Source of the DNA: a virus
Direction: 5' to 3' (one strand)
IMG/VR virus record: IMGVR_UViG_3300027710_001079
Coordinates: 1-64,000 of that record
Length of the DNA: 64,000 bases
Part shown: positions 59,101-64,000 of the stretch, one piece after another
How the letters are laid out: every line of letters begins with the position of its first letter
Position numbering within the stretch: the stretch's first letter is position 1
Position numbers and translations under genes: made by a program
Notes under the pieces: generated by a model
Databases searched by the model: none
Told to the model about the DNA's origin: nothing
Seen by the model: the letters and a program-made list of their open reading frames with translations, nothing else

Positions 59101-59997
59101 CTGTGCTGCCTGTTTAGGATTCAATCTAGAACCAAAGATAGATCCAAAAATCTTTCCAATATCCTGTTCGTAGCCTGTTGCAGGTAATGCCTGCATAACC
59201 GGCATGCCGTTGCTGACTATAGGCTGACCATCTGCTCCTAATACTGGTTCGTATTTGGCACGTAGACCACCACCTTCTTTGCTAGATACTGCAAAGCTGA
59301 CCATGTTATCAGTTGTAGGCACATCTTGTATTTCTTTTGCTTTGCCCCGGCCTACTGATTTGCGTAGTAAGAAATCTTTTCTACTTAATGATGCTAGACT
59401 TTGAATTAAGAACTTGTGGAATACACCCTTAACTCCTGCGTTCAGATCATCCCAGCTACTGCTGTGACTAAATTTACTCCACGGAGTTGGCTCGTCCTTT
59501 TCAAATGCTACAAACTCTAAGTCAATTTGTACTTTAATAGGAGGATCTTGTAGTTCCCATAGACTAGAGAACTGCTCGTTACCACGTTGGAAACCTAAGA
59601 ACTTAGCATTGCCTACCATCTTACCTTGACTGGTAGATAACCATTGTTCTAGTTCTTGTTCGTTTTCTTTATTGACTTGTGTGTCAATGTCGCCAACTTT
59701 AGGCTTCTTCTCCACAAATTGTTGATCGGTAATACCCTTGGTATTGAAGAAGTGTAGACTACTTCCGCTTAGAAATTGTTTACTTTGTAGTAGTTGCGGA
59801 TTCCACAAAGGCTTTTTGTATTTTTTTGCAAAAGAATTGTTGATATTAAGCAACAAGGTATCTAAAATTGGTACAATATAGGAACGATTATGTACTTTAA
59901 GATCAATTTGTTGTGCTTCGTGTCCGCCAGGTAGCGATAAATTGCCGCCTTCTGAAACAACTTTCTTTCTATTACTAAACAGCTCATTTAAATTCAT
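56185..59997 (-). CDS. Giant three-domain nucleotidyltransferase protein, putatively packaged
   Basis: 1270 residues. Start MNLNELFSNRKKVVSEGG resembles a capsid-targeting peptide (VSE then Gly). Domain 1, about 60-220: Pol-beta-type nucleotidyltransferase (SGSSLHFFN, VGDIDTQV with Asp103 and Asp105, VQIDLEF with Asp159). Domain 2, about 400-690: ligase-type covalent nucleotidyltransferase: motif I NVKVDGFGGR (Lys440), III TCEVLF (Glu523), IV YEGIVI (Glu664), V GPIKVTS (Lys676). Domain 3, about 705-870: HxGH nucleotidylyltransferase, IGSFVGHKGHQQLF (718-721) and GMSFTKLR (848-854). The last 350 residues are basic modules with GRKGQLAHWMANMKAGKAK, LPEWGQEKIAKAEM and a CWKGYKYAG ... CVP motif. 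All catalytic residues I looked for are present. Nucleic-acid repair or NAD-type chemistry are possible; which is unknown. Confidence 0.8.
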   Translation of the reverse strand: MNLNELFSNRKKVVSEGGNLSLPGGHEAQQIDLKVHNRSYIVPILDTLLLNINNSFAKKYKKPLWNPQLLQSKQFLSGSSLHFFNTKGITDQQFVEKKPKVGDIDTQVNKENEQELEQWLSTSQGKMVGNAKFLGFQRGNEQFSSLWELQDPPIKVQIDLEFVAFEKDEPTPWSKFSHSSSWDDLNAGVKGVFHKFLIQSLASLSRKDFLLRKSVGRGKAKEIQDVPTTDNMVSFAVSSKEGGGLRAKYEPVLGADGQPIVSNGMPVMQALPATGYEQDIGKIFGSIFGSRLNPKQAAQLESKYWSFTGLLDAMNTLVTPEEKQSVLSAFVDKIFGKGAQGLYKGDPERDSAEKSAALDLMINKLGVQAPGDLEQMKQQYKAAYKVTAESLQEAEEVKAQFRKNMPHLRDLKPVDLLDLIDEIHDGNGNFKLQNIPLNVKVDGFGGRFGKDADGKPFMATSNTPPRYAPSFVKYHQEKGTTDPEILGRAQNFDKLFMEMMNAIKLVDSKLGPEFLVNKQVTCEVLFLPFATETPEGKLKFVGIHYDKLPQGIQLALVPFRVVDATSGEDLGDAQSVVKQLTGLGKQGSVMFIDNSLTQKEGLDVTAIVPPVENIEQIKAMLASGKLAQKREAKEILAPVALALEKAIQEDPNILGKDLLGQDYEGIVINSRLGPIKVTSSQQKKIIADKQAAKAAARTEQPRTGNKTAVVAIGSFVGHKGHQQLFGLTINKAKEVSGDPYLFMGNAVGVDDPIPVADKIKTWKQLYPEYAANIGAVTQEGGSLMQKIKHELINPLPGKPPRYDNVVIMVGEDQAKMPIAQALMKAVNKFPGYEHVKVQLEVTPRGTGMSFTKLRNVLKTGDEQQAFQMWNDAFNGGQDGAKPLPSQWIKHLMDVSKTGMSTPQLKPAVKKPAVQPAPQPVEQPALGEMRLFNALMLNENFADGRNPQDKGDSKRHGVPTKSSVSNLRKVAKQGGRKGQLAHWMANMKAGKAKAKNENFDGEYDDEAGMAQSNLRTMARAVDGLLKTIKSNDNLPEWGQEKIAKAEMMLVSVWDYLLSQKEMGRDPKISESVAVNNLRQIVSELSNEKLAQYKTAAGAQASAADKAGDYAKGNKRFSGIVKATKKQFANDEKKVGEDNSSAMAQVASRLTNPKDGATAKLRAAGDKRREEHLKGRNIAKKNEAMMSANKFAGSNKNKLGSQGQLKGTAPKEQPTHKLVGETDKKKGADGKACWKGYKYAGTKNGKDKCVPIGEAYELEMTLAILKLFESNK

Positions 59998-59998
59998 T

Positions 59999-60373
59999 TT
60001 ATTTTCCTAACTGATACATGCCTTTGAGGATGTCGCCGTTGTAGTGTTCTGATAATCGAGTGCATAAAGATTCTCTAAACTCTTTGGAAAATAATTTTTT
60101 AGGATCTTCTTTAAGATCAAATCTATGATAAAATTTCATGCAGCCTTTATTGGCCAACGGCATCCAAACTTCCGGAGTATGCTCGGCAGTGGGTTTGTTT
60201 CCGATTTCTTCCGCAATCGGGAAGAAGACCTTTTTATGCAAATTGTCGTCATTTATGATATATTCTAATATATCTTCTAACATCTGTGTTTCTTGAAGCT
60301 TGTCGTTTTCTTCATTTTTTGACAGCTTGTCGTTTTTGATGTTTAATCGTCCAAAGAATTCATTTAATAGCAT
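59999..60373 (-). CDS. Small protein with capsid-targeting-like start, unknown
   Basis: 124 residues, beginning MLLNEFFGRLNIKNDKLSKN, a hydrophobic start like its downstream neighbours, though no clear cleavage Glu follows. The rest is polar: EDILEYIINDDNLHKKVFFP, then MKFYHRFDLKEDPKKLFSKE. It ends one base before the giant nucleotidyltransferase gene and may be co-packaged with it. A late-type motif lies in the leader. Confidence 0.66.
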   Translation of the reverse strand: MLLNEFFGRLNIKNDKLSKNEENDKLQETQMLEDILEYIINDDNLHKKVFFPIAEEIGNKPTAEHTPEVWMPLANKGCMKFYHRFDLKEDPKKLFSKEFRESLCTRLSEHYNGDILKGMYQLGK

Positions 60374-60423
60374 AAGTTTATAGGCCCTAATATAACCAAT
60401 AGAGAGGCTAACGCTCTAGTAGA

Positions 60424-60431
60424 GTATTTAG
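60424..60431 (-). promoter_or_regulatory. Probable late promoter motif CTAAATAC
   Basis: CTAAATAC on the - strand in the 71-base gap before the run of capsid-targeted genes (60373 leftward). Start near 60418 gives a leader of about 45 bases. Same motif as before the virion-like gene at 60445-60894. Confidence 0.5.
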
Positions 60432-60444
60432 CTGAAATGTTTGC

Positions 60445-60894
60445 TTAGTAATTGTAGCTGACTGCGGTCACAGCACCGGAATTTACAGCAAGTATTGCAC
60501 GTAACCATGCAAATTGCCCTGTAAAATTAAGGTGTTCTGTGCGAATAGGGCCTTCAATAGCACCTACTCTAGCTGGAGGGATATACCCTGGGCTGTCTGT
60601 AGTATAGACAAACTCTGCATTGTCTATATCGAACCAATCTGCTTCTGCTGGGCTTACTGCTAGTGTGGCTTGAATAGTAGCGGTTCCTACAAACGTAGGA
60701 GTTGTATTCACTATAAGCGTGTGTAAACCTGAAGTAGTTCCGTAGTACCCGGCTCCGTGTTCTGGGATACTGGTAAAAACTTGAGTACCAGTAGTTCCGA
60801 TAGGATAAAGGGGATATGCAACTGCCACACTGGTGCCAGTTGATCCTATTCCTGTATATACGGTGAATTTAAAACTCTTACTTAGTGATGGCAT
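60445..60894 (-). CDS. Putative virion protein, 149 aa
   Basis: All-beta and low in charge, rich in Thr, Gly, Ala and Val: SFKFTVYTGIGSTGTSVAVA, TFVGTATIQATLAVSPAEAD. It ends NFTGQFAWLRAILAVNSGAV then TAVSYNY, a strand pattern I associate with small phage head-surface or whisker proteins. It has its own late-type motif upstream, consistent with a structural role, although it sits apart from the + strand virion operon. Decoration protein or collar piece are possible; not certain. Confidence 0.68.
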   Translation of the reverse strand: MPSLSKSFKFTVYTGIGSTGTSVAVAYPLYPIGTTGTQVFTSIPEHGAGYYGTTSGLHTLIVNTTPTFVGTATIQATLAVSPAEADWFDIDNAEFVYTTDSPGYIPPARVGAIEGPIRTEHLNFTGQFAWLRAILAVNSGAVTAVSYNY

Positions 60895-60911
60895 ATTACG
60901 GCTCTAAAGCT

Positions 60912-60919
60912 ATATTTAG
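60912..60919 (-). promoter_or_regulatory. Probable late promoter motif CTAAATAT
   Basis: CTAAATAT on the - strand; its TAA is the stop codon of the upstream gene (60916-60918). The start would be near 60906, giving a leader of about 11 bases before the virion-like gene. Confidence 0.5.
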
Positions 60920-61599
60920 CCCTTAACTAATGTATCTCGAGGTATGTATTCGTACACTTTGCGGATGTTGTTGCCTAAGAACAAATGAGTCATGGTCAAC
61001 ATCTTACTGTCCTTAACGTAAAAGAACGGATCTTGTTTATACGAGTATCGTCCAGTCATCCATTCTTCAGTAGTTGGGCTAATTTTAATATCGTCACCGT
61101 ATTTTTTAGCCCATTCGTGGAATTGTAATTTTACATTAGATGCAACATTCCGCATGACAACTTTATAAACATACTTTTCATGAGGTATGACATCACACAA
61201 TACTCGTTTGTTTTCGTTATCTAACAAAAATGTTAATTGGTCTGGAGTTTCTGGCTCGTATACTGTCCATAACCACGGAGATAGATCTTTCAAAATACTG
61301 TTATAAACTGTAGGATCTTTACAGAAAAGGCAGAACTTGCTGCCTTCTGCTCTAATCTGAACTTCTTCCTTACGGTCTAAGTAAGACATAACCGCGTTGG
61401 TAAATGCACGAAGTTTATCTTTGTCAACTGCAATTTTTGAATATCCTAAACTAACAGCTTTACCGTCGCAATAATCTAATACAGGGCCAATGCCGTATCG
61501 AACTATTCTACTAGAAGCCGTTACAAGGCATTCAACCTTGTAAGGCCACTTGTTATAGAATAGCTTATTGACCTTCTGTCGCTTTATCGATTTCAACAT
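60916..61599 (-). CDS. Unknown protein, 227 aa
   Basis: The best canonical start (61599) lies 35 bases inside the end of the ClpA-like gene. The match that looks like a real protein begins near NKLFYNKWPYKVECLVTASS, so a shorter non-ATG start just after AGAAGG is possible. Mixed alpha/beta, basic, with PTVYNSILKDLSPWLWTVYE and VYKVVMRNVASNVKLQFHEW. It ends in a tidy TLVKG. I do not recognise the family. Expression is probably coupled to clpA. Confidence 0.7.
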   Translation of the reverse strand: MLKSIKRQKVNKLFYNKWPYKVECLVTASSRIVRYGIGPVLDYCDGKAVSLGYSKIAVDKDKLRAFTNAVMSYLDRKEEVQIRAEGSKFCLFCKDPTVYNSILKDLSPWLWTVYEPETPDQLTFLLDNENKRVLCDVIPHEKYVYKVVMRNVASNVKLQFHEWAKKYGDDIKISPTTEEWMTGRYSYKQDPFFYVKDSKMLTMTHLFLGNNIRKVYEYIPRDTLVKG

Positions 61600-63835
61600 T
61601 TTCTACTACAGGTAAAATTTCAGGATATGTCAAAGTAAGATCGTTACCTTTAACACCTACTTCAACTACTCCTCCGTTTACTAATCGACCGAATAAGATT
61701 TCCTTACTTAGCGGCTTTTTAATCATATCATCAATTGTACGTTGTAGTGGACGAGCACCCATCTTACGATTGAATCCTTTCTTAATTAACAATTCGGCAG
61801 CATCAGCAGTCAGCTTAACAGCAACATTCTTATCTTTCAACAATCCATTCAGTTCGTCAACAAACTTCTTGACAATCTTTGCCATAGTGTTGTGATCTAG
61901 TTTACCGAACTTGATAATGCCGTCTAATCGATTGCGGAATTCTGGCTTGAAGAAACTGTTAATAGCACCGTCAGTTTCGTCTCCACGCTCTAAGCTACCA
62001 AAGCCCACTGCATTGCGATCATTGTCAGCAGCACCTAAGTTACTGGTAAGGATAAGGATAGCATTGCGGCCGTCCGCCTTCTTGCCGTTAGATCCAGTAA
62101 CATAACCGTTATCCATCATTTGTAGCAGTACATTGGCAACATCCGGATGTGCTTTTTCAATCTCATCAAACAACAAGATAGCATTTGGGTGCTCTTGCAG
62201 TTTAGTAATCAACATACCTGCATTGTCTTCAAAACCAACATATCCAGGAGGGGCACCGATAAACTTAGCAACTGAGTGTTTCTCTTGGAATTCACTCATA
62301 TCAAAGCGAACTAGTTCTACTCCCATACTTGCAGCCAATACTTTAGCAGTCTCAGTCTTACCTACACCTGTTGGACCTGTAAATAGGAAACTACCTACTG
62401 GCTTGTTCAAGCTCTTCAAGCCTGCTTGTGCAATAAAGATTTTATCTAACAAGATTTCGATAGCAGTTTCTTGACCAAACACTTTGTTACGCATGTTCTT
62501 GTCGAGATCTTTAAGATTCTTGTTTTCTTTTTGTGCAATTTGATCTAGCGGCAAACCAGTCAGTTTACTGACTTCAAACAAAATTTCATCGTGATCGACA
62601 ATACCTTGTTCTTCGTCTCGTACTTTAAATCTAGCACACGCACAATCAATTAGGTCAATTGCTTTATCTGGTAATTTCTTATCAGTCATGTACTTGATAG
62701 AATACTTTACGCTATCAATTACTGCTTGATTAGTGATCTTAACACCGTGATGTTGTTCATAATACTTTTTAAGACCTTTGATAATCTTAATAGCGGTAGC
62801 TTCATCTGGCTCGTTTACTACAACACGTTGGAATCGACGCATTAGGGCACGATCCTTTTCAAAGTGTTTGCGGAACTCTTCCCATGTAGTTGATGCTACG
62901 ACTTTGATAGTACCTTTGCCTAACGCTGGCTTGAGCATATTAGCCATGTCATTAGATCCACCGCTTGCTGATCCAGCACCGTTCATCATGTGTGCTTCGT
63001 CAATGAACAAGATACAGTTCTTTTTCTTTTCAAGTGCAGTAATTACCATCTTTAGGCGTTCTTCAAAGTCGCCTCGATATTTGCTACCTGCTAGCAAAGC
63101 ACTGATATCTAAACTGTAAACTGTGTGCCCTTGAATAAACTTAGGAACCTTGCCTTCTTCAATCTTACGTGCTAGACCTTCTGCAATAGCAGTCTTACCT
63201 ACACCCGGATCACCGATCAGCATGACATTTGATTTTTGACGGCGTGCTAGTGCAAGTTGAATTTCTTCAATTTCTTTCTCACGTCCAATAACTGGATCAA
63301 TCTTTTTCTGTTTAACTCTATTGGTTAAGTTTGCACAGTACTGAACAATCATCTTTTCTAGTTGATTGCCACCTACTTCACTAGCTTCACCGTCTTCGTT
63401 CAATGCACTGTTATTCAGGAATTCGATAAACTTGTCTTTATCGATTTTAGCCTTACGTAGGAAGAAGTTAGCAAAGCTCTTCTTTTCGCTAAAAATACTA
63501 ATGAAGCAGTCAACTGGTTCAATTACTGTACGCCCGCCAAACAATACTTGTGTAAAAGCACGATTCAACATACGTTCTACAGTGTTTGTTTTCTTTGGGC
63601 GATAATTTTCTTTGTCGGTTTTAATGTCGTTAAGATCATCTCGAATAAATTTTTCGAGGCTCTTCTTTAGCAGTTCGACTTCGGCACCAAACTCTTTCAG
63701 CATCCCTTTGAACTTTTCATCAGTTACCATACTGTACAAAAAGTGTTCCAGCGTGATATACTCATGTTTATGTTTGGCAGCAACCTCAATTGCACGTTCA
63801 AACATTCCTTCGAGATCGTTATTTGGTTCCAGCAT
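61565..63835 (-). CDS. clpA: ClpA-like ATP-dependent unfoldase
   Basis: 756 residues, the full ClpA length (758). The N-domain (FERAIEVAAKHKHEYITLEH) is followed by two AAA+ modules: Walker A1 GDPGVGKTAIAEG (Lys214), Walker B CILFIDEAHMM, Walker A2 GPTGVGKTETAK (Lys493), Walker B AILLFDEIEKAH, and ARPLQRTIDDMIKKPLS at the end. The loop that docks ClpP in ClpA (IGL) reads VGFGSLERG here (about residues 608-616), so binding to a host ClpP is plausible. No ClpP is in the window. A phage copy could redirect host proteolysis or act as a disaggregase. The start overlaps the deformylase stop by one base (TAATG). Confidence 0.93.
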   Translation of the reverse strand: MLEPNNDLEGMFERAIEVAAKHKHEYITLEHFLYSMVTDEKFKGMLKEFGAEVELLKKSLEKFIRDDLNDIKTDKENYRPKKTNTVERMLNRAFTQVLFGGRTVIEPVDCFISIFSEKKSFANFFLRKAKIDKDKFIEFLNNSALNEDGEASEVGGNQLEKMIVQYCANLTNRVKQKKIDPVIGREKEIEEIQLALARRQKSNVMLIGDPGVGKTAIAEGLARKIEEGKVPKFIQGHTVYSLDISALLAGSKYRGDFEERLKMVITALEKKKNCILFIDEAHMMNGAGSASGGSNDMANMLKPALGKGTIKVVASTTWEEFRKHFEKDRALMRRFQRVVVNEPDEATAIKIIKGLKKYYEQHHGVKITNQAVIDSVKYSIKYMTDKKLPDKAIDLIDCACARFKVRDEEQGIVDHDEILFEVSKLTGLPLDQIAQKENKNLKDLDKNMRNKVFGQETAIEILLDKIFIAQAGLKSLNKPVGSFLFTGPTGVGKTETAKVLAASMGVELVRFDMSEFQEKHSVAKFIGAPPGYVGFEDNAGMLITKLQEHPNAILLFDEIEKAHPDVANVLLQMMDNGYVTGSNGKKADGRNAILILTSNLGAADNDRNAVGFGSLERGDETDGAINSFFKPEFRNRLDGIIKFGKLDHNTMAKIVKKFVDELNGLLKDKNVAVKLTADAAELLIKKGFNRKMGARPLQRTIDDMIKKPLSKEILFGRLVNGGVVEVGVKGNDLTLTYPEILPVVENVEIDKATEGQ

Positions 63836-64000
63836 TACTTGTATTTCCTTTTGATTGATTTCTTAACCGCCAATGCCCACTTAAGAGCACTTGTTCTATT
63901 TTGAAATGTGATTCCTTCTAGATGATCAAATTCATGTAGAAAGCATCGGCATTCGTAACCAAAAAATTCAGCTTCTTGGGTTTCACCTTTTGAGTTTTGA
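63835..64000 (-). CDS. def: Peptide deformylase, C-terminal part (cut by window edge)
   Basis: Only the last 54 residues are present; the gene runs off the right edge. The frame has no stop up to the edge. The diagnostic metal motif is FLHEFDHLEGITF (HExxH), preceded by EFFGYECRC and followed by a basic tail ending KKSIKRKYK. Peptide deformylase removes the formyl group of nascent proteins, and phage copies are common in marine viruses. Its stop shares one base with the clpA start, so both are co-expressed. Confidence 0.88.
   Translation of the reverse strand, partial: QNSKGETQEAEFFGYECRCFLHEFDHLEGITFQNRTSALKWALAVKKSIKRKYK

Noticed and set aside
60374-60444. Possible terminator hairpin around CTCTACTAGAG
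   Set aside because: The palindrome has almost no loop and no T run follows on either strand.

Overview
This window looks like part of the genome of a marine T4-like myovirus (tailed phage, low GC), probably from an uncultured lineage related to cyanophage and pelagiphage T4-like viruses. The evidence is a recognisable T4 set: baseplate gp5, gp25 and gp6, a very large gp7-position protein, a collar-type tail fibre, DNA polymerase gp43, sliding clamp gp45 and an RNase H/FEN nuclease. It also carries genes typical of marine T4-like phages (MazG-like, peptide deformylase, GTP cyclohydrolase, QueE, MoxR/VWA pair). No photosynthesis genes, terminase, portal, major capsid, integrase, tRNA or CRISPR array was seen here. 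No gene-free stretch exceeds about 90 bases.

Layout. Bases 7-34028 (+ strand) form one tightly packed virion operon: an Ala/Ser-rich tail protein, a gp5-like hub with a GH19 lysin domain, gp25, gp6, a 4773-residue protein in the gp7 position, a collagen-like fibre ending in a cupredoxin-like domain, a small tail protein, and four tail-fibre proteins that share one N-terminal domain. A symmetrical hairpin at 34027-34052 ends this operon and the opposing one. Everything from 34051 to 64000 reads on the - strand.

The - strand, in transcription order from the right edge, holds: the end of a peptide deformylase gene, ClpA, an unknown protein and a putative virion protein. Next come genes whose products begin with T4-like capsid-targeting peptides, including a 1270-residue protein with three different nucleotidyl-transfer signatures. 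These are followed by a small helical protein, gp43 with a hairpin over its ribosome binding site, and gp45. Then come a DpdA-like transglycosylase, a possible QueD-like T-fold protein, sugar enzymes, FolE, QueE, MazG-like, the FEN nuclease and a MoxR ATPase/VWA pair.

How it fits together. FolE, the possible T-fold protein, QueE and DpdA would form a route from GTP to 7-deazaguanine placed into phage DNA, next to the replication genes; QueC is not in the window. Four near-consensus sigma-70 promoters, each with a 17-base spacer, precede gp45, the DsbA-like gene, the MoxR gene and the VWA gene. T4-late-like TATAAATA/CTAAATA motifs occur before other genes, often overlapping the stop codon of the gene before. 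This suggests host-polymerase early transcription for DNA metabolism and gp55-type late transcription for virion and injected proteins.
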